Assembly (NCBI GenBank): GCA_964508895.1
Contig: CAZDWF010000121.1
Coordinates: forward strand, 1 to 10,386
Length of the DNA stretch: 10,386 nucleotides
Direction of reading: 5' to 3'
Source: M55B132 sp964508895
GTDB taxonomy: Bacteria; Bacteroidota; Bacteroidia; Bacteroidales; B18-G4
Part shown: positions 1-6,448 of the stretch, piece after piece
How positions within the stretch are numbered: position 1 is the first letter of the stretch
How the letters are laid out: each line of letters starts with the position of its first letter
Translations under genes and position numbers: made by a program
The notes under the pieces: model-generated
Told to the model about the DNA's origin: nothing
Databases searched by the model: none
The model's input: the letters and a program-made list of their open reading frames with translations, nothing else

Positions 1-54
1 GCTTAATAAACTTAAGAATGTCAAATAGGTTAAAATATATGCTTGTATCTTCAT
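1..54 (-). CDS. 5' end of a probable exported protein, cut by the window edge
   Basis: An ATG at 54-52 opens a frame that stays open for 18 codons to the window edge and reads MKIQAYILTYLTFLSLLS. A short start with one lysine followed by an uninterrupted hydrophobic stretch looks like the beginning of a Sec signal peptide. Nothing can be said about the mature protein. A well-formed Bacteroidota promoter lies upstream at 275-307 on the same strand, which would give a leader of a little over 200 bases. The stop codon of a small ORF (57-239) is only 2 bases upstream. Eighteen open codons in AT-rich DNA could occur by chance, so the call rests on the signal-like composition and the promoter. Confidence 0.4.
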   Translation of the reverse strand, partial: MKIQAYILTYLTFLSLLS

Positions 55-56
55 AA

Positions 57-239
57 CTATATATTTTTTATAAAATTCCCTTTGTCACATAAGCTGGTTA
101 CTTTTATTGTGAGACTTACAGTTTCCAATAAACATCCTGTGAACAAGAAAATTGTTAATTCACTTAACTTATGATTAAGATAATTCAAGTTTCCTGAATC
201 AAAATCATCAGATTTTTGATAATTTAAGAAAGGTATCAT
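57..239 (-). CDS. doubtful 60-residue ORF, possibly a leader ORF
   Basis: A 60-codon frame begins MIPFLNYQKSDDF and ends NFIKNI. I recognise no family, signal peptide or convincing membrane segment, although residues around 30-47 are moderately hydrophobic. It gets an entry because of its context. It starts about 30 bases below the start point expected from the promoter at 275-307, and its TAG stop (57-59) is 2 bases from the ATG of the probable exported protein at 54. That spacing would suit translational coupling or a leader peptide. The alternative is that it is a chance ORF inside an untranslated leader, which I consider more likely. Confidence 0.22.
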   Translation of the reverse strand: MIPFLNYQKSDDFDSGNLNYLNHKLSELTIFLFTGCLLETVSLTIKVTSLCDKGNFIKNI

Positions 240-274
240 TACAACAGATTTGGGTTATGTTAGTAATAATTTTG

Positions 275-307
275 CAAAAGTATATATTATTTTCCTTCAA
301 TTTCAAA
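275..307 (-). promoter_or_regulatory. Bacteroidota-type promoter reading left
   Basis: On the minus strand a TTTG (-33 type, 304-307) is followed after 21 bases by TACTTTTG (275-282), which matches the TAnnTTTG -7 element of Bacteroidota. Transcription would start near 268 and run toward the ORFs at 57-239 and 1-54. This is the only promoter candidate in the window with both elements at reasonable spacing. Confidence 0.45.
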
Positions 308-758
308 ATTTTAACATTATTTTATAAACCAAGCTTTTTCTCAGCACTCCTGCTTTCTTCAGACAATGAATTTATAATATGTTAGTTAAAATCTTCATAA
401 ACATTGACATATAAACATATATGCGATTCCTTTTGTTTATTGATTTTGAAATTTTTCATTAATTTTATTGCAAAATACAAAGCATGTGCTTTTAAGTACC
501 TGATTACCTTTATGTTATTGGCTTATTTGGAAAGAATTATAAATTACTATTAAAAAAAACAATTTTCCTGAATTGGAGTTGCTGGTTGTGCAGACTTGTA
601 GTCCATGTTTACAGATACCCACCCCAATCCCTCCCTGTGACTGTATGAAGTTGACAGATAGTTTAAGTGAGCAGTGAACAAATGGCCAGGTGCACCTTAT
701 CCTTTGTGTGATTTTGTGAAATCCCCTTTATGCCCTTTGTGGTTAAATAAGACCTAAC
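308..758. other. gene-free AT-rich intergenic stretch
   Basis: No coding frame is supported on either strand. Most of 308-560 is strongly AT-rich. From about 575 to 740 the composition becomes richer in G and C. This part contains a short palindrome GACTTGTAGTC (593-603) and a C-rich patch around 617-634. It resembles the degraded non-coding repeat debris common between Bacteroidota genes, but I cannot assign it to a named family. Confidence 0.5.
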
Positions 759-870
759 CGCAATGGACGCTATAGAAGGCGCAATGGACGCAAAGAATTA
801 ATCAGCGAAAAATCCGTGTTTCATCTGTGTTAATCTGTGAGAACTCTTATCTGCGTTAATCTGCGAGAAC
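759..870 (-). repeat. cluster of degenerate interspersed/tandem repeats at a gene 3' end
   Basis: Two kinds of repeat lie side by side. CGCAATGGACGC occurs exactly twice (759-770 and 780-791, period 21). A 22-base unit containing ATCTGTGTTAATCTGTG occurs at 823-844 and again at 849-870 with T-to-C changes at two positions (20/22 identical, period 26). Each 22-base unit is itself a doubled ATCTGYG. Sequences of this 'GCAAAGGACGCAAAG / ATCTGCGTTAATCTGCG' style are familiar low-complexity intergenic repeats in Bacteroidota and some other bacteria. The array ends one base before the stop codon (872-874) of the small minus-strand gene, so it forms the start of that gene's 3' untranslated region. 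It contains no convincing intrinsic terminator. Confidence 0.7.
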
Positions 871-871
871 C

Positions 872-1111
872 TTACTCCGTAATCACTCCTCTGTTTTTCT
901 TATAGAATTTAAATCCGCCATAAGCGCCACCAAGGCTAAGAAGGATCAATAATCCACTACCTACTGGAGCGCTATCACCATTGAGTTTGTTCGACTGTGT
1001 CTCTTCCCCTGAAGGAGGGGGGGGAGGAAGCTGACTATAAGAGATATCTCCAATTCCCAGCAACAATAATACTACTATTAATCTGAGTGCTTCTATAATT
1101 GTAGTTTTCAT
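872..1111 (-). CDS. small exported protein with C-terminal sorting-signal-like (PID-CTERM-like) end
   Basis: This is a 79-residue protein. Residues 1-26 look like a signal peptide (MKTTIIEALRLIVVLLLLG, ending near SYSQ). They are followed by a proline run (LPPPPPS, 28-34) and a short polar linker. The C-terminus then has the three-part shape of a protein-sorting signal: a short motif DSAPVGSG (46-53), a hydrophobic helix (about 54-66) ending in an AYGG motif, and a basic tail KKNR (71-74). Bacteroidota contain many such tiny proteins annotated as PID-CTERM sorting-domain proteins. The match here is by pattern and is not exact, since APVG replaces the PID-type motif. The start lies 7 bases after the stop of the 1129-residue T9SS protein, so the two are probably one transcript and the ribosome-binding region lies inside the upstream gene's end. 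The molecular role is unknown. It is likely anchored to, or processed at, the cell envelope. Confidence 0.75.
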   Translation of the reverse strand: MKTTIIEALRLIVVLLLLGIGDISYSQLPPPPPSGEETQSNKLNGDSAPVGSGLLILLSLGGAYGGFKFYKKNRGVITE

Positions 1112-1118
1112 TAGTATC

Positions 1119-4100
1119 TTAGTTTTTTATAAATATCTTTTGGGTTTTGATAAAATCCTTTTTAACAACTCTGACAAGGATAAAATTGCGCAAATTATAT
1201 ACCGGAACTATTACCAGTTCCTGTGCATTTATTCGCTCCTTATGCAAGCTGCGTCCATATATGTCAAAAAATTCAACAGTTCCGGATTGATTAAGTGCTC
1301 CGCCTTTTGATTGAATATAAATATTGTTATCCCAGGAATAGATGTTCAGGTTATTATCAATGGATAAATCAGGATTTTCAATTCCAAATCCGTCTATAGT
1401 AAAGTGCAACAGAAAACGTTCAGGGGCATCAGCAGCTGATGCACTGAAAGAGAAAACCGGGATCTTTGTCAAATCCTGGGTTGCGCCTGTTTTAAGGTCT
1501 TCAATTATAATAGTAACACCAGGAAGTTGATCCAGGTTAGAAATTGTAAAGGTATAATTGCCATCAACCACTTGTGCCAGACTTAATGGTATTGTTTTTC
1601 CCTGATCTGTTAAAGGTGCGTTGGCATTTATGCATAACTCATGATTGCCCTCAACGACAAATATTTGAGGTGTTGTTTCTGAGGAATATATCTTTGAAGC
1701 ATCTCCCCTATAATCAAAGCCGGAAGTACCATTTTCAGGAAATCCAACAAAAACAGTATTTCCATAAGTATTTCCATCCAGTTGTAATCTTATATAAAAT
1801 GATGGATCATCAGCTTCTGTTGATTTATAAAATCCCTGGGTGCTGTGTACTCTTCCGCCTGCCGGTATTATGAAAGCACCAGCTGTACTAGCCTGTACAA
1901 AAAATCCCTGTCCCATTGGGATTACACCAGCTGTCAAGTCTCCTGCAGAGCCATTCCATGGCCTGTAATCACCACCATTATATGTACCATCCCACACATA
2001 TACACTTCCTGTGGTATTCGTTTTGTTCCATGTGCCTTCATCCCAGTCAAGAGCTGAAGAATACGGATTGCCCAGAGCATTCCATCCGGAACCATCTTTT
2101 GTCAAAGAAGGACTCTGATCTGCTGCGGTAATGCTTCCTGTAAATTCGAATGTTTGTGCAGGGACACTAGCGTCTATCAGGTAAAAATAGCCCTGACCTC
2201 TGTTCAGAACCGTAACAAGATCAAGTATAAATGTCCAGCCATCAGTAGATTCAGTATGATATGTCAACCATGCATCACTACTTGCATCTATGTAAAAATC
2301 ATTTGAGGTACTGGGAACGGCAAGAGGGCTTACCAGATGCCATTCGCTATTTCCGATATATCGCTGAACTGTAGCATTTGGTGTACCTGAGGCATAGATC
2401 AATGAACCGGATCCCGATACACCGGATTCAATTACCAGGCATGAATTAGCTTCAGTTGTCAGGGTGCCACTTGCTGTAAGTGCTTTTCCGACAGGAATAG
2501 TAAGAACCGCGCCATTAGCAATACTCAAGTCGTTACATTCTGCAGGAGTAGCAATATCTGAACCTATTGTTGGGTAATTTGATAATCCTGAAGGCATATA
2601 CAAATTGGTAACACTTGTTGGGCTGGCATTTTGCTCCCAGTTTCCGGCTGTACCAAAATCAGTGCTACTGGCACCTGTCCAGTGATATTTGGTATCAGTA
2701 GTGAAAGAAACCTGGGAACCATAACTTGTTCCTGAAGCACTCTCTGCATAAGCAACAAAATAATAGTTTGTACCTACAGTTAAAGAATTCGCAGATAAAA
2801 TAACTGAAAACGAACCTGTTCCTGATCCTGATACTTCCGTTGTCCCTTCTGTTATAGGATTAAACCCATCTTTTGTGCTGTATACTATACCTCTGCCAGT
2901 CACAGTTTCACCTCCGCCGGCAACAATGCTGCCAGAAAGTGTGGCTGATGTTCCCTTAATATTAGTGGCTGGCGAAGTTGTAGTAACCTCCGCTTTAGTT
3001 GTAAAAGTAATTGGGTTAAGAGTTGCTGTGCTTGTCAGGTAATTCTCTGTACCAGCTGTTCCATTGAATTCGCAAACCATTACACTGTATTCAGAAGAGG
3101 AAGTCAATCCTGTAACACTTACTGAACTTTCTGTTCCATTATATACACAATACCATCCTGTAGTACCTATCTGTGTGCCTGAGCCAAAGACTGTATTTGC
3201 AGTATATGTCGTACCATTTACCGGTACAGGTGATCCCGTATTGGTTAATTTAACAAAAACCACCCTGGTAATCCCATCACCAATAGACCAGTCAATGGTG
3301 CAGCTAGTAGGATCGGGAGTACTAAGTAAATTACCTGCCTGAACTGTAGGAGGGGTGTCAGGTGGAGGAGTAGTGCTTGTTGGTAAATCTGCAGGATTGC
3401 CAGTGGCTACATTAATATTATAGTCTTCTGAACCTGCTAAACCATTATAATCACATACCATCATCCTATATGATGTTGAAGATGTTAACCCACTAATCTT
3501 TCTCTGCTCGGTACCTGAACCATTGTAAATACAGTACCATCCACTGCTACCAATTTGATCGCCTGAACCAAAATGTGCGCTAGGTGTATAAGTGGTACCA
3601 TCAACAGGCACAGGAGATCCCGTGGCTGCTGTGCTCATAAATACAGCCCTGGCTGATCCCGAACCATTTGTCCATAACGCGTCTTGCTGGGTTGTATAGA
3701 TATTTTCAGCAGTTACATTTGTTGCCTGAGTCCCGGGTTCCGCAAATGTTCTCGATAACCAATAGGGTGTTGTAGGGGGGCTAGGATTATCAGGAAAAGC
3801 TACTAAGGCTCCATTGTAAGTAGCATTAACAAGATTTGGTGCTGTTTGTGCAGTATCAGACTCATCTAAAGGAAGGTAGGTAATTAACCCGCTTTCCTGG
3901 CCGGTCAATTGCTCATTCATCCTCGCCTGAATTTCAGTTTGCGTCAGGCAAGTATTCCACATACGGAACTCATCCATATAGCCAAGATATTCCTGGCCTA
4001 TAGAGGAACCATCAGATTTAGCTCCTAACACCACCGGAGCAGTAGATGCAGGAATACTTGAAGGGATACAGCTTACATTTTTGAAAGTTAATGTTTGCCT

Positions 4101-4508
4101 AAGACCATTGACGTATATTTGTACTTTATCATCATTAGTAACTCCAGTACCATCATATACAAATGCCAGGTGAAACCATTCGGAATCATATATTGCATCA
4201 TTCGGGGTAATACCATAATTACCAGTATTAGTTCCAATTGATGCGCGTACATTTCTTTGATTTCCCATATCAAACATGACATAATCCTGGCCACCGAGAG
4301 ACTTGGAATAAAAACAGTCAAACTGATTTACTGTTAAAATATTAACCCACATTTCTATAGAAAGGGTTGTAACATTACTGGACCCCGGAACATCACCCAG
4401 ATTAACAATCTGGCCATTCTGGTAGAAATACAAACAACTATCCTGGGAATATCCAAATAATGTGACTAATGATAAATAAAAAACCGTAATTATTACTTTA
4501 ATATTCAT
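1119..4508 (-). CDS. large secreted multidomain protein: LamG domain, tandem repeat/FN3-like domains, T9SS sorting tail
   Basis: This 1129-residue protein is predicted to be exported by Sec and then carried across the outer membrane by the type IX secretion system. Residues 1-21 are a signal peptide (MNIKVIITVFYLSLVTLFGYS). Residues about 25-220 form a LamG/concanavalin-A-like domain (SIEMWVN, WFHLAFVYDG, YVNG and the closing YMDEFRMWN are typical). Residues 252-372 and 386-500 are two copies of one domain, each with GSPVPV-GTTYT, GWYC-YNG and VC-NG motifs. Residues about 504-604 are an FN3-like domain ending VSFTT. From about 608 comes the WTG-NW and GNSEWHLVSPL arrangement frequent in Bacteroidota surface proteins. 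The final ~85 residues (from about 1045; EFFDIYGRSL, then IFIKN at the end) match the T9SS type A sorting domain, which is removed on secretion. LamG domains often bind glycans, so adhesion or polysaccharide attachment is a reasonable guess, but no catalytic domain is visible. It is first in a two-gene unit with the small sorting-signal-like gene 7 bases downstream. Confidence 0.88.
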   Translation of the reverse strand: MNIKVIITVFYLSLVTLFGYSQDSCLYFYQNGQIVNLGDVPGSSNVTTLSIEMWVNILTVNQFDCFYSKSLGGQDYVMFDMGNQRNVRASIGTNTGNYGITPNDAIYDSEWFHLAFVYDGTGVTNDDKVQIYVNGLRQTLTFKNVSCIPSSIPASTAPVVLGAKSDGSSIGQEYLGYMDEFRMWNTCLTQTEIQARMNEQLTGQESGLITYLPLDESDTAQTAPNLVNATYNGALVAFPDNPSPPTTPYWLSRTFAEPGTQATNVTAENIYTTQQDALWTNGSGSARAVFMSTAATGSPVPVDGTTYTPSAHFGSGDQIGSSGWYCIYNGSGTEQRKISGLTSSTSYRMMVCDYNGLAGSEDYNINVATGNPADLPTSTTPPPDTPPTVQAGNLLSTPDPTSCTIDWSIGDGITRVVFVKLTNTGSPVPVNGTTYTANTVFGSGTQIGTTGWYCVYNGTESSVSVTGLTSSSEYSVMVCEFNGTAGTENYLTSTATLNPITFTTKAEVTTTSPATNIKGTSATLSGSIVAGGGETVTGRGIVYSTKDGFNPITEGTTEVSGSGTGSFSVILSANSLTVGTNYYFVAYAESASGTSYGSQVSFTTDTKYHWTGASSTDFGTAGNWEQNASPTSVTNLYMPSGLSNYPTIGSDIATPAECNDLSIANGAVLTIPVGKALTASGTLTTEANSCLVIESGVSGSGSLIYASGTPNATVQRYIGNSEWHLVSPLAVPSTSNDFYIDASSDAWLTYHTESTDGWTFILDLVTVLNRGQGYFYLIDASVPAQTFEFTGSITAADQSPSLTKDGSGWNALGNPYSSALDWDEGTWNKTNTTGSVYVWDGTYNGGDYRPWNGSAGDLTAGVIPMGQGFFVQASTAGAFIIPAGGRVHSTQGFYKSTEADDPSFYIRLQLDGNTYGNTVFVGFPENGTSGFDYRGDASKIYSSETTPQIFVVEGNHELCINANAPLTDQGKTIPLSLAQVVDGNYTFTISNLDQLPGVTIIIEDLKTGATQDLTKIPVFSFSASAADAPERFLLHFTIDGFGIENPDLSIDNNLNIYSWDNNIYIQSKGGALNQSGTVEFFDIYGRSLHKERINAQELVIVPVYNLRNFILVRVVKKDFIKTQKIFIKN
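3009..3755 (-). repeat. intragenic tandem domain repeat in the T9SS protein
   Basis: This stretch encodes residues 252-500, two consecutive copies of a domain of about 115-120 residues. Shared landmarks in order are GSPVPV(D/N)GTTYT, FGSG-QIG, GWYC-YNG, a GLTSS turn, and V-VC-(Y/F)NG-AG-E-Y. Each copy keeps two cysteines (C326/C352 and C454/C479), which could form a disulfide after export. The copies have diverged clearly at both protein and DNA level, so the duplication is not recent. Confidence 0.75.
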
Positions 4509-4729
4509 GATAATAATTTTTCAAATAAGCTTGTTTGCCAAAACGAGAGTTTACTTCTACTGCTAGATCGTTAATCTTCAGTAAAGATTCTGCAAACAAG
4601 AAGGTGGGTATAGATAGACTTCTGAATTTCAGATAATCAAATATGCTAAAAACAGAATTACTTGGTCTATGATAACTAAATTTGGGTCTCATTACAATAA
4701 TTATTGGGGCTAATATTGCAATATCGGCA

Positions 4730-4737
4730 CAAATATA
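4730..4737 (-). promoter_or_regulatory. candidate -7 element for the T9SS protein unit
   Basis: TATATTTG on the minus strand fits the Bacteroidota TAnnTTTG -7 consensus. It would start transcription near 4723, giving a leader of about 215 bases before the ATG at 4508. I find no clear TTTG/TTG at the expected -33 position, so support is weak. Confidence 0.3.
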
Positions 4738-4879
4738 ATAAATTATTAATATAACTAGATAAAAACATGTAAAACTTATAACATATCGCAAAAAAACACC
4801 TTGTCATAGCAAATCTTATTAATTACTATTATAAAACTGCTTGTCATTATATTTGAGATATCATGAAATCTATCCCGTC

Positions 4880-4900
4880 ACGCCTTACGCGTTACGCATC
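4880..4900. repeat. short degenerate heptamer repeat (ACGCNTT-type)
   Basis: Three consecutive 7-base units read ACGCCTT, ACGCGTT and ACGCATC, making a GC-richer island in AT-rich intergenic DNA. It starts 53 bases upstream of the -7 element of the beta-barrel gene. Similar TTACGCG strings occur as low-complexity intergenic repeats in Bacteroidota. A regulatory role is possible but not shown. Confidence 0.45.
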
Positions 4901-4932
4901 ACTATTTAGGAACTAATTACTAAATTTTATCG

Positions 4933-4940
4933 TATCTTTG
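4933..4940 (+). promoter_or_regulatory. -7 element of the beta-barrel gene promoter
   Basis: TATCTTTG is an exact TAnnTTTG match. Initiation would fall about 7 bases downstream, leaving a leader of roughly 15 bases before the ATG at 4962. The same octamer occurs in the same position relative to the start of the PAP2-like gene (7081-7088). The -33 region is only weakly matched. This site also helps settle the gene start: a TTG at 4938 that would extend the frame overlaps the promoter. Confidence 0.5.
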
Positions 4941-4961
4941 TTTACTCAAAACTTTCAAATA

Positions 4962-5615
4962 ATGAAAAAACTCATCTTCACCATAACCTTTGCAATACTG
5001 GCAAGCACGATATTCTCTCAGGATGTCATACACAGCACACGTCAAAAGATCGATATAGGAGTTGCTTTTTTTAACGACTTCTGGCTTGATGTTCCTTCCG
5101 GCATGGATACCCGTTTTTTCAATCAGGGTGCCAATGTATTTGCAATGTATAATCATAAACTTGGAAAAAGTCCGCTTTATCTTTCCATCGGTGCCGGGCT
5201 CGGAATGCATAATATGTATACTAATACGCGTATACAAGACCTGAATGCAGACACTATTAGTTTTGGTCTGATTACAGAAAGCTATAAGAAATCGAAAATA
5301 ACACTTTCCTATATTGATATTCCATTTGAGTTCAGGTTCAAGACAACAAAAGGTTTTCGTATGGCCTTTGGTTTTAAAGCCGGATTTCTTATCGATAGCC
5401 ATACTAAATATAAGGGAGATAAAAATGGGCAGAGAATAAAAGAAAAAAGGAAAAGTATAAACAATCTGGAAACCTGGAGATATGGTCCTACATTCAGAAT
5501 CGGATACAGATGGATTAACTTCTTCGGATATTATTCTCTAAACAAAGTATTTGAAAGTGGAAAAGGGCCTGAGTTTTATTCTATCTCTGCGGGGATAATG
5601 ATACTACCGTGGTAA
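4962..5615 (+). CDS. outer-membrane beta-barrel protein (PorT-like/OMP_b-brl family type)
   Basis: This is a 217-residue protein. It begins with a clear signal peptide, MKKLIFTITFAILASTIFSQ, in which Gln just after or at the cleavage point is typical of Bacteroidota. The rest is made of alternating-residue strands rich in glycine and aromatic residues (IDIGVAFFNDFWL, LYLSIGAGLGMHNMY, LSYIDIPFEFRF, FRMAFGFKAGFLID, YGPTFRIGYRWINFFGYYSL) and ends in a strand, SISAGIMILPW. The motif 'YIDIPFEFRF...GFKAGF' is characteristic of the small beta-barrel proteins often annotated as PorT-family or outer membrane beta-barrel. Its function is unknown, and the name does not imply the secretion component PorT. 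I prefer the ATG at 4962 over the upstream TTG at 4938 because it begins the signal peptide directly and the TTG lies inside the -7 element. It is monocistronic, and its 3' end faces repeat copy 1 and the convergent four-helix-bundle gene. Confidence 0.82.
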   Translation: MKKLIFTITFAILASTIFSQDVIHSTRQKIDIGVAFFNDFWLDVPSGMDTRFFNQGANVFAMYNHKLGKSPLYLSIGAGLGMHNMYTNTRIQDLNADTISFGLITESYKKSKITLSYIDIPFEFRFKTTKGFRMAFGFKAGFLIDSHTKYKGDKNGQRIKEKRKSINNLETWRYGPTFRIGYRWINFFGYYSLNKVFESGKGPEFYSISAGIMILPW

Positions 5616-5644
5616 AGACGAATTGATTCCAAATTCCATATTGT

Positions 5645-5742
5645 TGATTTCTTATTCCATATTTGGGTACAGAACCGCCAACTACTTGCACGAACAAATC
5701 AGAAATACGGAATATGGAATCTTGAATATGGAATAAGAATCA
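5645..5742 (-). repeat. palindrome-ended interspersed element, copy 1
   Basis: This 98-base element has imperfect terminal inverted repeats of about 21 bases. The left end reads TGATTTCTTATTCCATATTT and the right end, on the other strand, reads TGATTCTTATTCCATATT. They differ essentially by one extra T. The right side also contains a direct repeat of GAATATGGAAT, and an outer TGATTCC/ATTCCATA arm (5624-5640) lies beyond the left end. The middle (5666-5720) is identical over 55 bases to copy 2. It lies between two convergent genes, and its right end overlaps the TGA stop of the four-helix-bundle gene (5740-5742). Transcribed from either strand it could fold into a long stem, so it may act as a bidirectional 3'-end structure. 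Confidence 0.85.
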
Positions 5743-6093
5743 ACTATTTTTCTTTGCAGTTTCCCATGTCTTGTAGAATATTGATATTAATTCAACATTC
5801 TCTTTTCTAATATTTTCGACCCTATCTGAATTCTCACATAGGTCAGCTCCCTGGATCAATTGAATATTGATATTGGTTTCCCTTAGCTCTTTCAATACTA
5901 TACTTATTTTATGTATAAAGTCCTTTTGGGATTCAGAACTCTGAACCTCACCATAGTTTAGTGCTGCACTTGTTGATGACCTAATTATTTGCTTTGATAA
6001 ATGATCACTTATAAAAGAACTATTAAACTCTTTTGTAAGTTTTAATATTTGTAATGAAAATTCTATTAGCCTTTTCTCAATTATTTGTCTCAT
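5740..6093 (-). CDS. four-helix-bundle protein, S23/IVS type (TIGR02436-like)
   Basis: This is a 117-residue helical protein without a signal peptide or membrane segment. It follows the S23/IVS four-helix-bundle pattern: helix 1 around 5-24; the signature SKQIIRSSTSAALNYGE (33-49; family form QxxRSxxSxxxNxxEG/A); then DFIHKISIVLKELRETNINIQL (58-79), matching the conserved 'F...L..A..E..E' helix; and a final helix around 96-114. Members were first found as ORFs in intervening sequences of 23S rRNA, and relatives include the Avd accessory proteins of diversity-generating retroelements. Here it stands alone, away from rRNA, with no reverse transcriptase visible. The function of stand-alone copies is not established. 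It is flanked by same-orientation repeat copies 1 and 2, and its stop codon is the first three bases of copy 1. I found no clear -7 element upstream. Confidence 0.85.
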   Translation of the reverse strand: MRQIIEKRLIEFSLQILKLTKEFNSSFISDHLSKQIIRSSTSAALNYGEVQSSESQKDFIHKISIVLKELRETNINIQLIQGADLCENSDRVENIRKENVELISIFYKTWETAKKNS

Positions 6094-6247
6094 TGATGTT
6101 TGTTTTTACTACTTAATACAATATATAGCAATGTATTCCCAGTAAATTCTATAAACTTTTTGGTAATATTTTATACCCCTTGATAATTATGGCCTATCAA
6201 ATGAATAGTTGATTTGAAAAAATGTAGAAAAATTCCATAGTCTTTAA

Positions 6248-6439
6248 TAATTCCTTATTCCATACTTTGGTACAGAACCGCCAACTACTTGCACGAACAA
6301 ATCAGAAATACGGAATATGGAATNNNNNNNNNNNNNNNNNNNNNNNNNNNNNNNNNNNNNNNNNNNNNNNNNNNNNNNNNNNNNNNNNNNNNNNNNNNNN
6401 NNNNNNNNNNNNNNNNNNNNNNNCTTGAATATGGAATCA
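6248..6439 (-). repeat. palindrome-ended interspersed element, copy 2 (interrupted by the assembly gap)
   Basis: The left end TAATTCCTTATTCCATA (6248-6264) corresponds to the TGATTYCTTATTCCATA end of the family. The middle (6269-6323) is identical over 55 bases to copy 1. After 100 N the sequence resumes with CTTGAATATGGAATCA (6424-6439), which is exactly the right end of the family. Without the gap the element would be about 92 bases. It starts 9 bases beyond the TAG stop (6449-6451) of the PAP2-like gene and lies upstream of the four-helix-bundle gene. An outer ATTCCATA is present to the left (6233-6240). Confidence 0.8.
6324..6423. other. scaffold gap of exactly 100 N
   Basis: This is a run of 100 undetermined bases, the conventional placeholder for a gap of unknown length. 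It splits repeat copy 2 between its two GAATATGGAAT units. The flanking bases join without loss when compared with copy 1, so the true insert could be nothing, extra repeat units or additional sequence. Confidence 0.97.
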
Positions 6440-6448
6440 AATGAGTAT

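Larger units (their letters stand above)
4509..4961. other. divergent intergenic region between the T9SS unit and the beta-barrel gene
   Basis: These 453 bases separate two divergently transcribed surface-protein genes. They hold a candidate -7 element for the leftward unit (4730-4737), one for the rightward gene (4933-4940), a second rightward-reading TATATTTG at 4848-4855 without a visible partner, and a short TTACGCG-type heptamer array at 4880-4900. A 97-codon minus-strand frame (4498-4791) crosses this region but is not convincing. I see no RNA gene. Confidence 0.6.

Noticed and set aside
617..634. C-rich patch as a possible RNA gene or terminator
   Set aside because: It shows no stem-loop with a T tract and no tRNA- or riboswitch-like architecture that I can identify.
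4498..4791. 97-codon minus-strand frame upstream of the T9SS gene
   Set aside because: It overlaps the T9SS start by 11 bases and spans that gene's candidate promoter. It shows no family motifs. Its hydrophobic beginning is what AT-rich DNA gives by chance.
4920..5402. 160-codon frame antisense to the beta-barrel gene
   Set aside because: It lies entirely opposite a convincing coding region with a signal peptide and beta-strand pattern. Its own translation shows no recognisable domain.
5740..6093. Diversity-generating retroelement accessory protein (Avd)
   Set aside because: The protein belongs to the same broad four-helix-bundle family, but no reverse transcriptase, template repeat or variable repeat is visible nearby.
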